Of a stretch of 64,000 nucleotides of DNA, positions 1-9,199 are shown in pieces. The notes beneath the pieces were generated by a model. That model saw only the letters and a program-made list of their open reading frames with translations. It did no database searches and was not told the origin of the DNA. Position numbers and translations under genes: made by a program. The first letter of the stretch is position 1. Each line of letters begins with the position of its first letter. Source of the stretch: CAYLHS01 sp964496205 (lineage in GTDB: Bacteria > Actinomycetota > Acidimicrobiia > Spongiisociales > UBA4744); NCBI GenBank assembly GCA_964496205.1, contig CAZBXV010000004.1, positions 1 through 64,000 of the forward strand, in the 5' to 3' direction.

Positions 1-228
1 GGGGACCGACAAGTCGTCGAGGATCCGATCGACGAACACCGCAAGCGTTTCCCCAAACAACGGGCTCACCTCGGGCGAGGTGAGGAAGTCGCCCTCCTTG
101 ACCGATCGCAACGTCCCCGAGCCGAAGAAGCCATCGTCCGGGTCATACAGCGCAATCGATTGGAACTCCTCGAACGGCATCGGGCCACTCGTAGCGATCT
201 GTCCGACCAGTCGTTCGCGGAGCGTCAT
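1..228 (-). CDS. MidA/NDUFAF7-type SAM-dependent methyltransferase, N-terminal part (runs off the window)
   Basis: Only the first 76 residues are inside the window; the reading frame is open to base 1. The visible part has the N-terminal signature of the MidA/NDUFAF7 (DUF185) family: GPMPFEEFQSIALYDP near residues 15-30 and GDFLTSPEVSPLFGE near 46-60. Family members are class I methyltransferases; the mitochondrial NDUFAF7 methylates an arginine of the complex I subunit homologous to NuoD. That role is attractive beside two nuo clusters but is inferred. The ATG at 228 is preceded by a GGAAGG ribosome binding site. The catalytic region lies outside the window, so function rests on the N-terminal match alone. 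Confidence 0.75.
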   Translation of the reverse strand, partial: MTLRERLVGQIATSGPMPFEEFQSIALYDPDDGFFGSGTLRSVKEGDFLTSPEVSPLFGETLAVFVDRILDDLSVP

Positions 229-402
229 CGAGGAGTCACCTTCCACCCCCGTGACTGAGGGCTGAGGACTGACGACTCATGACTGAACACCGTGGGCTTG
301 GCTCTCCCGTCGGTCCCCAAAGTGAGGCCACAAGGCTGAATGGTGGAGGGATGGTACCGTCGGACGCGAAACCGCCGGGGTAGGAGGGCCGTACCCAGCA
401 AG

Positions 403-486
403 GGTGGGAACCTCCCCCTCCGTCCTCTCCCTGCGGTCGAGTCCACCTCCCCCAACACTCGGGCTCCGCCCTCACGAGGGGAGGAG
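403..486 (+). repeat. Dispersed CCCCTCCG/GGGGAGG element, copy 1
   Basis: About 84 bp running from GTGGGAACCTCCCCCTCCG to CGAGGGGAGGA. It matches copy 2 at 618-702 in the same orientation, with one visible substitution (CTCACGAGG against CTCGCGAGG). CTCCCC near the middle can pair with GGGGAG at the end, so the transcript could fold. Confidence 0.8.
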
Positions 487-617
487 ATAGGACAGCCGGG
501 TCCGCCCCGGGGCACTGCGGATTTCGTGTTTTCGCCCGCGCTCGCGACGATTCCCGCCGCGTCCCGGCCGTTCGCTGCTGGGGACTGAAGACTGACTGCT
601 GGAGATCGGCTTTGTTG

Positions 618-702
618 GTGGGAACCTCCCCCTCCGTCCTCTCCCTGCGGTCGAGTCCACCTCCCCCAACACTCGGGCTCCGCCCTCGCGAGGGGAGGAA
701 AC
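618..702 (+). repeat. Dispersed CCCCTCCG/GGGGAGG element, copy 2
   Basis: Near-identical direct repeat of the 403-486 copy, ending a few bases from the glgB stop codon. Copies at 2678-2766 (inverted), 10231-10315, 26341-26390, 29328-29435 and 58751-58842 are more divergent but keep the CCCCTCC and CACCTCCCCC blocks or parts of them. Confidence 0.8.
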
Positions 703-706
703 GTTC

Positions 707-2587
707 TCAGTCCGTCTCTCCTGTCGACTTCAGGAACACGGCGCCAAGTGGCGGCACCGTCACGTTCACCGAAAAGGGGCGTCCGTGCGACGGTGCCTCG
801 TGGGCTTCGATCTTGCCCAGGTTGCCCATGCCCGATCCGCCGTAGATGTTCGCGTCGGTGTTGAGCACCTCAGTCCAAACACCATCCCGTGGCACGCCGA
901 TGCGGTAGTTGTACCTGGGTACCGGCGTGTAGTTCATCACCACGAGCATGACATCGTGTCCGCCTTTGCGAAGATAGGCAAGCACACTTGACGTGGGGTC
1001 GTTCGCTTCGATCCACTCGAACCCTGCCGGGTCCGAATCTTGACCGTGGAGCGACTCCTCGGCCTTGTAGAGGCGCGACAGATCCGAGAGGACATTCCGG
1101 ATCCCCTGGTGGGGTTCCCATTGGAGGAGGTCCCAGTCGACGCTGCCGTCGTGACTCCACTCACCCCACTGGGCGATCTCGTCGCCCATGAACAGCAGCT
1201 TCTTCCCGGGTTGGGCGAACATCGACGCATAGAGGAGCCGGAGATTGGCGAACTTCTGCCAGTCGTCGCCCGGCATCTTCCCGATCAGTGAACCCTTCCC
1301 GTGGACGACCTCGTCGTGGGAAAGGGGCAGCACGTAGCTCTCAGTGAACGCGTACAGGCCCCTGAACGTCAGGTCGTTGTGATGAAAACGCCGGTATACG
1401 GGATCCAGCGAGAAGTACTGGAGCGTGTCGTGCATCCAGCCCATATCCCACTTGAACCCGAAACCGAGACCGCCCAAGTAGGTAGGACGGGACACCATCG
1501 GCCATGCCGTCGACTCCTCGGCATACGTCTGGACGTCCGGGTACGCCCCGTAGATCTCCTCGTTGAACCGCCGTAGGAAACCGATCGCCTCCAGGTTCTC
1601 GTTGCCTCCGTACTGGTTGGGGATCCACTCGCCATCTTTGCGGGAGTAGTCGAGGTACAGCATCGACGCCACGGCATCGACCCTGATCCCATCCACGTGG
1701 TAGCGATCCAGCCAAATCATCGCGGACGACAGCAAGAACGACCGCACCTCGTTGCGTCCGTAGTTGAAGACGTAGCTGCCCCAATCCGGATGGAAGCCTT
1801 GCCTCGGATCGGCGTGTTCGTAGAGGTGGGTTCCGTCGAACAGGCCAAGCCCGTGCTCGTCAGTCGCGAAATGCGAGGGCACCCAGTCGAGGATGACCCC
1901 GATGCCCGCCTGGTGCAGCGTGTCGATCAGGTACATGAAGTCCTGCGGTGTGCCGAACCGGGATGTGGGCGCGAAATAGCCGGTGCTCTGGTAACCCCAC
2001 GAACCGCCAAACGGATGCTCCATCACGGGGAGGAACTCGACGTGTGTGAACTCGAGATCGGAGACGTAAGCGGTGAGTTCCGATGCAAGCTCCCGATAGC
2101 TCAACGGTTCGCCGTTCTCGTTCTTGCGCCACGATCCAAGGTGAACCTCGTAAATGGCGATTGCGGCGTCGGCGGCATTGTGCTTCGCCCGCGACTTCAT
2201 CCACTTGGCGTCACCCCACTTGTACGAGCAATCCCACACGATGGATGCCGTCCGGGGAGGTACCTCAGCGTAGGCGGCATACGGATCCGCCTTGTATACC
2301 TCGTTGCCAGTGCTCCGGTTCGTGACCACGAACTTGTAGGTCTGCCCTTGCTCAACGCCTGGTACGACACCGGACCAGATCCCGGAGTTCCCTTGTGGCT
2401 CGAGCGGGCTGGCGTTCTCGTCGTAGTGGTTGAAGTCCCCGGCAACGGACACCCTGCCGGCGTCCGGGGCCCACACGGAGAACCGGCAGCCGCCGTCCAC
2501 CAGATGGGCGCCCAGCTTCTCATACAAACGAGTGTGGGAACCCTCGTTGAACAGGTACAGATCGTCGGCGGTCAGTGAATCGCTCAT
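707..2587 (-). CDS. glgB: 1,4-alpha-glucan branching enzyme
   Basis: GlgB introduces alpha-1,6 branches into glycogen. The 626-residue protein has a CBM48-type beta-sandwich (about 30-110, with FSVWAPDAGRVSVAGDFNHY) followed by a GH13 (beta/alpha)8 barrel and a C-terminal beta domain. The catalytic set is visible: nucleophile D304 in DGIRVDAV, the acid glutamate in AEEST (357-358), and D425 in LSHDEVVHG. The length fits the branching-enzyme class lacking the extra N1 domain. The ATG at 2587 sits six bases after a TAGCCT -10 box, pointing to a leaderless mRNA. It is the only glycogen gene here and shares no operon with the nuo genes. Confidence 0.96.
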   Translation of the reverse strand: MSDSLTADDLYLFNEGSHTRLYEKLGAHLVDGGCRFSVWAPDAGRVSVAGDFNHYDENASPLEPQGNSGIWSGVVPGVEQGQTYKFVVTNRSTGNEVYKADPYAAYAEVPPRTASIVWDCSYKWGDAKWMKSRAKHNAADAAIAIYEVHLGSWRKNENGEPLSYRELASELTAYVSDLEFTHVEFLPVMEHPFGGSWGYQSTGYFAPTSRFGTPQDFMYLIDTLHQAGIGVILDWVPSHFATDEHGLGLFDGTHLYEHADPRQGFHPDWGSYVFNYGRNEVRSFLLSSAMIWLDRYHVDGIRVDAVASMLYLDYSRKDGEWIPNQYGGNENLEAIGFLRRFNEEIYGAYPDVQTYAEESTAWPMVSRPTYLGGLGFGFKWDMGWMHDTLQYFSLDPVYRRFHHNDLTFRGLYAFTESYVLPLSHDEVVHGKGSLIGKMPGDDWQKFANLRLLYASMFAQPGKKLLFMGDEIAQWGEWSHDGSVDWDLLQWEPHQGIRNVLSDLSRLYKAEESLHGQDSDPAGFEWIEANDPTSSVLAYLRKGGHDVMLVVMNYTPVPRYNYRIGVPRDGVWTEVLNTDANIYGGSGMGNLGKIEAHEAPSHGRPFSVNVTVPPLGAVFLKSTGETD

Positions 2588-2593
2588 GGCGCC

Positions 2594-2599
2594 AGGCTA
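2594..2599 (-). promoter_or_regulatory. -10 box for leaderless glgB transcript
   Basis: TAGCCT (minus strand) is followed by six bases and then the ATG, so transcription would begin at or next to the start codon. There is no Shine-Dalgarno sequence. The same layout recurs at several genes in this window. Confidence 0.55.
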
Positions 2600-2677
2600 G
2601 CGGCGAGCGAAGCTCGCTTCGCTCGGAGTCTCCGGTCAGCATGCTGCCACGTCCCGCGTGAGGTCGCGGGCGACCGT

Positions 2678-2766
2678 CTCCTCCCCTCGCGAGGGCGGAG
2701 CCCGAGTGTTGGAAGAGGTGGACTCGACCGAAGGTCGAGGACGGAGGGGGCGGTACTCACCAACAA
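2678..2766 (-). repeat. Dispersed GC-rich element, copy 3 (inverted)
   Basis: Reverse-complement copy of the element at 403-486 and 618-702. It shares the GAGGACGGAGGGGG, GGTGGACTCGACC and CTCCTCCCCTCGCGAGGGCGG blocks up to a short run. It lies between the end of nuoN1 and the glgB promoter. A separate small palindrome (GCGAGCGAAGCTCGCTTCGCTC) stands at about 2602-2623. Confidence 0.75.
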
Positions 2767-2842
2767 GGACGTCGAGGAGGAGGACGCCACCGAGGGCACA
2801 AAGGGGCGGAGATCCGTCGCAATGATCCTGGCGACGCTCCGC

Positions 2843-4297
2843 CTAGAACGTGAAACTCGTGACAATGCCCGGGAATACACCGAGAACCACGACGGCGACG
2901 GCGGTGATGCCGAGCGCCAAGGTGAGCGTCATCGGAACCGCCGCATCACGAACCTCCGAATCTGGCACGGTGACCGACACAGGATCCATCCACATCGACT
3001 TGATGACCCTCGCGTAGTAGTAGAGCGCGATGACCGAGTTGACGGCGGCTATCACCGCGAGGCCGACTGCCCAACCGCTTCCGGCTGTCAGCACGACCCG
3101 GAACATGACGAACTTGGCGAACCATCCGGCAAGTGGCGGAATGCCGGCAAGGCCGAAGAAGAACAGCATCCCCAGGAACGCCAGACCGGGTGCGTAGGTG
3201 GCCATGCCCGCCCACCCTTGGACGGTCCCGGAGCCTGCTTTTCGGGACCCGGCGATCACGAGAGCAAAGGCACCGAGATTCAAGAAGGCGTAGATGACGA
3301 GGTAGGTGATTGTCGCGCTCACGGCGCCGTTGATTCCTGCCGCGTCGACGTAGGGGGCAACAACGAACGGAACGAGCATGAATCCGGCATGCGAGATCGA
3401 GGAGTAAGCGAGCATCCTCACGATGTTGTCCTGCTTGAGGGCGGTCAGGTTGGCGATCGTCATCGAGAGTGCCGCCATCACCCACACGACGGGCGCCCAT
3501 GCTGCCGACGCCGGCCCAAATGCCCTGTACGTGACGGCGATGAGCGCAACGAATCCGGCTGCCTTCGATGACACCGACAGGTAGGCGGTGATCGGTGTGG
3601 GCGCGCCCTCGTATGTGTCTGGTGCCCAGAAATGGAACGGGACCGCCGACACCTTGAAGCCGACACCGGCGATGATGAACAGGACCGCCATGATGAACGC
3701 GGGCTCATGCACGAGTCCACCCGCATGGGAGGCAATCCCGGCGAACGTCAGCTCACCGGTGAGCCCAAACACGAACGACGAGCCGTACAGGAGCATCGCC
3801 GACGCGAGCACACCAAGCAGGTAGTACTTCAAAGCGGCCTCGTTCGATTTCAGATCACCCTTGCGGAACCCGGCGAGCACGTACATCGGAGTGGCAACGA
3901 GTTCGATGCCGATGAACAGGCCGATCAGATCCCGTGCCGACGCGAGCACCAGCGAACCGAGAATCGACAGGAGAAGCAGGAAGTAATACTCGCCTTGGTA
4001 GTACCGGTCCGACTCGACGTACGAGAACGACATGAGCAGCACGACATAGGCAGCCATGAGGAACACACCCTTCATGACGAGCGCGAATGGATCCACCACG
4101 TAGCTGCCTTCGAACAGGCTCCGCTCCCCCACCGGTGACACAGCGAGAACGACGAGCGGAATCGCGGCGGCGGTCGTTCCCACGACTGCGATGATCGCCG
4201 TCCAGTACTTGCGGACGATCCACATGTCGGCGAGGAGCACCACCACCGCGGTTGCTGCGATGACAATCTCAGGTGCGAGCGCCAGGTAGTCGATCAC
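2843..4297 (-). CDS. nuoN: NADH-quinone oxidoreductase-like subunit N, cluster 1
   Basis: Antiporter-like membrane subunit of complex I that takes part in proton translocation. The 484-residue protein is hydrophobic throughout, with about 14 membrane segments and the NuoN-type FHFWAPDTYEGAPTPITAYL motif, plus charged residues inside helices typical of the Mrp-antiporter fold. The GTG start directly abuts the nuoM1 stop codon (TGAGTG), which indicates translational coupling. It is the last gene of the first cluster. Confidence 0.95.
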   Translation of the reverse strand: MIDYLALAPEIVIAATAVVVLLADMWIVRKYWTAIIAVVGTTAAAIPLVVLAVSPVGERSLFEGSYVVDPFALVMKGVFLMAAYVVLLMSFSYVESDRYYQGEYYFLLLLSILGSLVLASARDLIGLFIGIELVATPMYVLAGFRKGDLKSNEAALKYYLLGVLASAMLLYGSSFVFGLTGELTFAGIASHAGGLVHEPAFIMAVLFIIAGVGFKVSAVPFHFWAPDTYEGAPTPITAYLSVSSKAAGFVALIAVTYRAFGPASAAWAPVVWVMAALSMTIANLTALKQDNIVRMLAYSSISHAGFMLVPFVVAPYVDAAGINGAVSATITYLVIYAFLNLGAFALVIAGSRKAGSGTVQGWAGMATYAPGLAFLGMLFFFGLAGIPPLAGWFAKFVMFRVVLTAGSGWAVGLAVIAAVNSVIALYYYARVIKSMWMDPVSVTVPDSEVRDAAVPMTLTLALGITAVAVVVLGVFPGIVTSFTF

Positions 4298-5878
4298 TCA
4301 GCCCCCAAACGCTTTGGTCACGAGCGATACGACGGCGCTGTTCGTGGCACCGAACACGAGTTTCGGGAACACCCCGACGGCGACGATCAGCACCATCAGA
4401 GGCACCCAGGCCGCCAGCTCGTACGAATCGGCGTCGACGAGCGCATGTCCACCCCACTCGGCGCTCGGCTCACCCAAGTTGACCCGTTGCAGCATCCAGA
4501 GCATGTAGCCGGCGGTCAGCACCGTGCCGATGGCGCCAAACACCATCGCCGTGCGGAATACCCCCAGGTCGAGGCCGGCCAGCGGGTTGTAGGAACCGAC
4601 GAGTGACATGAATTCGCCCCAGAACCCGGCCAATCCCGGCAGTCCCAATGATGCGATCGCCGTGAAGCCGAGAATGGCACCCATTTTCGGCATGAGCTTC
4701 TGATTGCCGCCGAGCCTGACCATTTCGCGGGTGTGGTAGCGGTGAGACATCGATCCGGCGACGAAGAACAGCAGGCCCGTGATGAGCCCGTGGGCGACCA
4801 TGCCGATCACCGCGGCATTGATACCGACAACGGTGAGCGTGGAGATGCCGAGCATCACGAAGCCCATGTGGCCCACGGAAGAGAATGCGATGAGGCGTTT
4901 CATGTCCGATTGGGCAAGACAGGCGAGTGCACCGTAGATGATCCCGATAACTGCCAGGATGGCGATCGCCGGAGCCCACCGTTGCGCCTCCTGGGGCAGT
5001 ATCGGCAGGCTGATCCTGATGAATCCGTAGGAGCCGAGCTTCAGCAAGATTCCGGCAAGAAGGACGGAACCGACCGTGGGTGCGGCCGTGTGGGCGTCCG
5101 GCAGCCAGGTGTGGAGTGGCCACATCGGCACCTTCACCGCGAACCCGAGGAACAGGGCACCAAAGACGAGAAATGCGAACGTCCCCGTGAACGCGCCGGC
5201 CGAGCCCATCGAGATCAGCGTCGGGATGTCGAACGTGCGGACAAACGGAGCTACGTCACCGGAGCGGTAATACAAGGCAAGAAACCCAAGGAGCATGAAC
5301 GCCGACCCGAACAGGGTGAACACGAAGAATTTGATCGCCGCGTATAGCCGGGTCTCGGCTTCGATCCGGAAGCCGGGCACCTTCATCATCGTCTTGTCCC
5401 CCCAGATGCCGATCATGAAGTACATCGGGAGCAGCACCAGCTCGAAGAACACGAAGAACAGGACGAGGTCAAGCGCAACGAACGTGCCGTTCATCGCGGT
5501 GCCCAACACGAGGATGAGCGCCGAAAACGCCTTCGGGTTGTACGGCTCGGGCCAGTGGTTGAACGAGTAGATCAGCGCAAGCAGCGTCAAGATCGTCGAG
5601 AGAATGAGCATCGGAAACGAGATGCCGTCGACCCCGATGTGGTAGCGGGCGTTGATCGAGGTGATCCACGACAGGTCGGTTCCGAACTGGAACGCCGAGC
5701 CGGCGCCATAGTCGAAACGGGCGATCAGAAAGACGGCGATGATCAGCGGCAGGGCGGTGAACGTCAACCCGAATGCCTTGATGGCCGCCAGGTTCTTCTT
5801 TGGGGTGAGCAGGATGATCAGTGCGCCCACCAGTGGCAGGAACACGATCAGGCTCAAGCCCCATCCGTTGTCCAACAT
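4298..5878 (-). CDS. nuoM: NADH-quinone oxidoreductase-like subunit M, cluster 1
   Basis: Second antiporter-like proton-pumping subunit of the first complex I. It is 526 residues, with about 14 membrane helices. The FFVFFELVLLPMYFMIGIWG and PLHTWLPDAHTAAPT motifs are diagnostic for NuoM. The ATG is preceded by AGGAGG at good spacing, and the gene follows nuoL1 by 12 bases. Confidence 0.96.
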   Translation of the reverse strand: MLDNGWGLSLIVFLPLVGALIILLTPKKNLAAIKAFGLTFTALPLIIAVFLIARFDYGAGSAFQFGTDLSWITSINARYHIGVDGISFPMLILSTILTLLALIYSFNHWPEPYNPKAFSALILVLGTAMNGTFVALDLVLFFVFFELVLLPMYFMIGIWGDKTMMKVPGFRIEAETRLYAAIKFFVFTLFGSAFMLLGFLALYYRSGDVAPFVRTFDIPTLISMGSAGAFTGTFAFLVFGALFLGFAVKVPMWPLHTWLPDAHTAAPTVGSVLLAGILLKLGSYGFIRISLPILPQEAQRWAPAIAILAVIGIIYGALACLAQSDMKRLIAFSSVGHMGFVMLGISTLTVVGINAAVIGMVAHGLITGLLFFVAGSMSHRYHTREMVRLGGNQKLMPKMGAILGFTAIASLGLPGLAGFWGEFMSLVGSYNPLAGLDLGVFRTAMVFGAIGTVLTAGYMLWMLQRVNLGEPSAEWGGHALVDADSYELAAWVPLMVLIVAVGVFPKLVFGATNSAVVSLVTKAFGG

Positions 5879-5890
5879 CCGTCCGTCCTC

Positions 5891-7894
5891 CTAGATGAAT
5901 ATGACGATTGCGATCACGAGCAACGCCAACCCGGCCACCGTCATCGCCGCGTAGTGCTGCACTTTTCCTGTTTGGAGCCGTCGTGCCTGCTCGCCCGCCG
6001 AGCCGGTGACGATGGCTGCCGTGTTGATTGCGAGGTCGATGCCCTTCTGGTCGAGGCCTCCGTACACGATCCGGGCCGCATACCGGGCAACGATCCCGGC
6101 CCCGTTGACGATTCCGTCGATGAGGTACGAGTTGGTCCAGTTGACAGCTCGTGCGATCGGTCCCTTGATCGGGTTGACGAGCACCGCGAGGTAGAGGTCG
6201 TCGAGGTAGTACTTGTTCTCGAGCAGCGGCCACAAGACAGGGATCCTCACCCGGTCCCTGGCCTGCTGCGTGTCGGCATCACGGAAGTAGATCAGGTAGG
6301 ACACGATGACCCCGAAGATCGCGAAGCCCAGTCCTGTCAGCATCACTGCGACGTCAAACCCTTCGGCCGAGAACGATGGGAACGTGATTGCTCGCTCGGT
6401 CACCCAGTGATGGAACCCTTCGTAAACACCGGGGATATTGACCCATCCGGCGATCAGTGAGGCGACCGCGAGGATCGCCATCGGAACCGTCATCACCTTC
6501 GGCGACTCGTGCACATGAGCTTCGCCTTTGTAGGTGCCAAAGAACGTGAGGAACATCGCACGACCCATGTAGAAGGCGGTGATGAACGCTCCGAGGATGC
6601 CTATCCACATCGCCCACGCGTAGCCGTTGTTACCGAGCGTGGCGAGGATCTCGTCCTTCGAGAAGAAGCCGGCGAACGGGATGATGGCCACCAACGCGAG
6701 TGACGCAGAGGTGAACGACCAGAACGTCACGGGCATCTTCTTGCGGAGGCCACCCATGTCGCTCATGTTGTTCGAGTGGACCGCATGGATGATCGAGCCG
6801 GCGGTGAGGAACAGGAGGCCCTTGAAAAAGGCGTGAGTCCACAGGTGGAACAGACCGGCCGTGTAGCCGCCGGCGCCGAGCGCGGCGATCATGTAGCCGA
6901 GCTGGCTGACTGTCGAGTAGGCGAGTACTCGCTTGAGGTCGTCTTGGACGATGGCGAGCAAACCGGCGATCAGCAAGGTGATCGCGCCGATGATGACGAT
7001 CAGCACCCGCATGTCGGAAGCCATGCCTGCATAGAGCGGGTACATGCGCGCGACGAGGTACACGCCGGCGGTGACCATCGTGGCAGCGTGCATCAGCGAT
7101 GACACGGGGGTTGGGCCCGCCATGGCGTCGGGCAGCCACACGTGAAACGGGAACTGCGCGCTCTTACCCATCGCGCCGATGAACAGCAGCACCCCTCCGG
7201 CGACCGCGACCGGGGCGAGCGAGGAAAGGTTGTTGGCGGCCGCGTCGAGGATGTCCGAGTACCGGAACGAACCAACGGCGGTGCCGAGGACGATCGCTCC
7301 GATGATCAGGCCAATGTCGGCGATCTTGTTGGTGTAGAAGGCCTTCATGCCGGCCGAGGAGTTCTCCTTCTCCTCCCAGTAGTGGCCGATAAGCAGGTAT
7401 GAGGCGAGACCGACGCCCTCCCATCCGACGATGAGCTGCACGAGATTGGGGGCGGACACGAGCACGAGCATCGCCCCTGCGAACAACGAGAAGGCGGCGA
7501 AGAACCACGTTTCGCGGACATCACCCTTCATGTAGCCGGTGGCGTACGTGAAGACGAGGAACGAGAGTGTGCCGACGACGAAATACATCATGGTGGAGAG
7601 ACCGTCGACGACCCAGCCCCACTCGATGGTGAAGCTGCCGATCTGCGCTACCTGAACACTGTGCTCGAAGATGACGCCGTTGGCGATGTTGAGAATCAGC
7701 AGCACTGCCGAGTAGACGAACACGAAGCCCATCGCCGTGACGGCGATCTCCCCGCCTTTGCGGGGCATGCGCTTGCCGAAGGCGATGATGGCGAGCATCG
7801 CGACGAACGGCGCGACGACGATCAGCCACGCCCACTGGGCGAGGACTCCGCCGTTGCTGGCGTGCACCATCACTTCCTCTGCCGCAGTCACCAC
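5891..7894 (-). CDS. nuoL: NADH-quinone oxidoreductase-like subunit L, cluster 1
   Basis: Largest antiporter-like subunit; in complex I its C-terminal lateral helix lies along the membrane arm. The protein is about 667 residues and contains GWEGVGLASYLLIGHYW and FPFHVWLPDAMAGPTPVS. A GTG at 7894 with GAGGTGG upstream is chosen as start; an earlier in-frame GTG at 7903 and an ATG at 7870 remain possible. The gene begins two bases after the nuoK1 stop. Confidence 0.95.
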   Translation of the reverse strand: MVTAAEEVMVHASNGGVLAQWAWLIVVAPFVAMLAIIAFGKRMPRKGGEIAVTAMGFVFVYSAVLLILNIANGVIFEHSVQVAQIGSFTIEWGWVVDGLSTMMYFVVGTLSFLVFTYATGYMKGDVRETWFFAAFSLFAGAMLVLVSAPNLVQLIVGWEGVGLASYLLIGHYWEEKENSSAGMKAFYTNKIADIGLIIGAIVLGTAVGSFRYSDILDAAANNLSSLAPVAVAGGVLLFIGAMGKSAQFPFHVWLPDAMAGPTPVSSLMHAATMVTAGVYLVARMYPLYAGMASDMRVLIVIIGAITLLIAGLLAIVQDDLKRVLAYSTVSQLGYMIAALGAGGYTAGLFHLWTHAFFKGLLFLTAGSIIHAVHSNNMSDMGGLRKKMPVTFWSFTSASLALVAIIPFAGFFSKDEILATLGNNGYAWAMWIGILGAFITAFYMGRAMFLTFFGTYKGEAHVHESPKVMTVPMAILAVASLIAGWVNIPGVYEGFHHWVTERAITFPSFSAEGFDVAVMLTGLGFAIFGVIVSYLIYFRDADTQQARDRVRIPVLWPLLENKYYLDDLYLAVLVNPIKGPIARAVNWTNSYLIDGIVNGAGIVARYAARIVYGGLDQKGIDLAINTAAIVTGSAGEQARRLQTGKVQHYAAMTVAGLALLVIAIVIFI

Positions 7895-7896
7895 GC

Positions 7897-8202
7897 CTAC
7901 CACCTCATCAGATCCATCTCATCGACGTTCGCCGAACGCCGGTTTCTGAAAATGAGCAGCACGATCGCAAGACCGATTCCCACCTCGGCGGCGGCGACCG
8001 TGATCACGAAGATTGCGAACACCTGTCCACCGGCGAATGCGGTACGCAAGGCGGCTTCGAAGGCGATGAGGTTCAGGTTGACGGCGTTGAGCATCAGCTC
8101 GATGGCCAGCAGCACCATCACGGCGTTGCGGCGAACCAGCAAGCCGTACACACCGAAAGAGAACATGAGGGCACCGAGGACCAGGAACTGGACGAGGCTC
8201 AC
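7897..8202 (-). CDS. nuoK: NADH-quinone oxidoreductase-like subunit K, cluster 1
   Basis: Small 101-residue membrane subunit with three helices. The ELMLNAVNLNLI motif with the conserved membrane glutamates is visible, as is AAAEVGIGLAIVL. The GTG start overlaps the nuoJ1 stop by four bases (GTGA), a sign of coupled translation. Confidence 0.95.
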   Translation of the reverse strand: MSLVQFLVLGALMFSFGVYGLLVRRNAVMVLLAIELMLNAVNLNLIAFEAALRTAFAGGQVFAIFVITVAAAEVGIGLAIVLLIFRNRRSANVDEMDLMRW

Positions 8203-8741
8203 TGCCCGCCTCCTTCCTCGATGTCATCGGAGGTGTCTTGCCGGGCGAGCACGATGCCGCCGACGAGGGCTGCGAGCAGCACGAATGACACGACCTCGAA
8301 TGGCAGCACGAACCGCCCCATCAGCTGATTGCCGATGAGCTCAGTGGCGGTTCCGGAGCCGACTTTCGACACCTCCGTGTGACCGAACGCCGAGATCGAC
8401 GAGTACGTCATCACCGCGAATGTGACAGTGGCTGCGGTCGCGGCGAACCCCTTGCGGGGGTTGTCCGCTTCTACCTTCGGTCCGGTGGGGGCTCTCGTGA
8501 TCATGATGCCGAAGAGGAACAGGACGACGACCGCGCCGATGTAGACGAGTACCAGCACCCATGCGACGAACTGTGCTCCGAGCATCAGGAACAGGCCTGC
8601 GGTGCCGGCGAGCGAGGCGACGAGAAACAGTGCCGAGTGGACCACATTGCCGGACGTGACGACACGAAACGACGCCACCACGATGAACGCGGCGATGATC
8701 AGGAACCACCAGTTCGACGCTTCGGTGAACCATCCACCCAT
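8199..8741 (-). CDS. nuoJ: NADH-quinone oxidoreductase-like subunit J, cluster 1
   Basis: Membrane subunit of 180 residues with five predicted helices. The VLVYIGAVVVLFLFGIMI segment is the NuoJ helix-3 signature carrying the pi-bulge region. The ATG at 8741 shares one base with the nuoI1 stop (TGATG). Longer in-frame extensions would run into nuoI1 and are not credible. Confidence 0.94.
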   Translation of the reverse strand: MGGWFTEASNWWFLIIAAFIVVASFRVVTSGNVVHSALFLVASLAGTAGLFLMLGAQFVAWVLVLVYIGAVVVLFLFGIMITRAPTGPKVEADNPRKGFAATAATVTFAVMTYSSISAFGHTEVSKVGSGTATELIGNQLMGRFVLPFEVVSFVLLAALVGGIVLARQDTSDDIEEGGGQ

Positions 8742-9199
8742 CAGTGGTCCTCCAGCTCGGGCGGTTCGGGAACGGTTTGGAGCCACTCGCCCAGCTTCGA
8801 CTTGTTGTGCAGTAGGGACTCCATCTCCTGCTCGCCGTATTCGTACTCGGGGCTCCAGAACAAAGCATCGAACGGGCACACCTCGACACAGATGCCGCAG
8901 TACATGCACAGGGCGTAGTCGATGTCGAACCGGTCGAGCACATTGCGGGTCCGCGGACGGCCACCCGGTTTACTCGGCTCCTTCTCCTCTTTGTGGCCTT
9001 CTATGTAGATGCACCAGTCCGGACACTGGCGGGCGCACAGCATGCACGACGTACACGCATCCTCGTCGAGGGCGATCACACCCCGCGCCCTGGAGACCGG
9101 AACCTCTTTCACATCCGGATACATGACGGTCACCGGTTTGGTGAACATCGTCGAAAAGGTCACCCACAGACCTTTCAGGAGTCCCATACCGGTCGCCAT
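8741..9199 (-). CDS. nuoI: NADH-quinone oxidoreductase-like subunit I, 2x[4Fe-4S], cluster 1
   Basis: Peripheral-arm ferredoxin that carries electrons through clusters N6a and N6b. The 152-residue protein has two 4Cys motifs, CTSCMLCARQCP and CMYCGICVEVCP. The ATG immediately precedes the stop of nuoH1 in transcription order with no spacer. With nuoE, nuoF and nuoG missing, this subunit may be close to the electron entry point of the complex; that is inference. Confidence 0.95.
   Translation of the reverse strand: MATGMGLLKGLWVTFSTMFTKPVTVMYPDVKEVPVSRARGVIALDEDACTSCMLCARQCPDWCIYIEGHKEEKEPSKPGGRPRTRNVLDRFDIDYALCMYCGICVEVCPFDALFWSPEYEYGEQEMESLLHNKSKLGEWLQTVPEPPELEDH

Larger units (their letters stand above)
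229..706. other. Intergenic region with two direct copies of a dispersed repeat
   Basis: No convincing gene is present. The stretch contains tracts of degenerate 7-bp units of the GACTGAN type (about 253-290 and 574-606) and two nearly identical copies of a GC-rich element (403-486 and 618-702). It lies between the start of the midA-like gene, which reads left, and the 3' end of glgB. Confidence 0.7.
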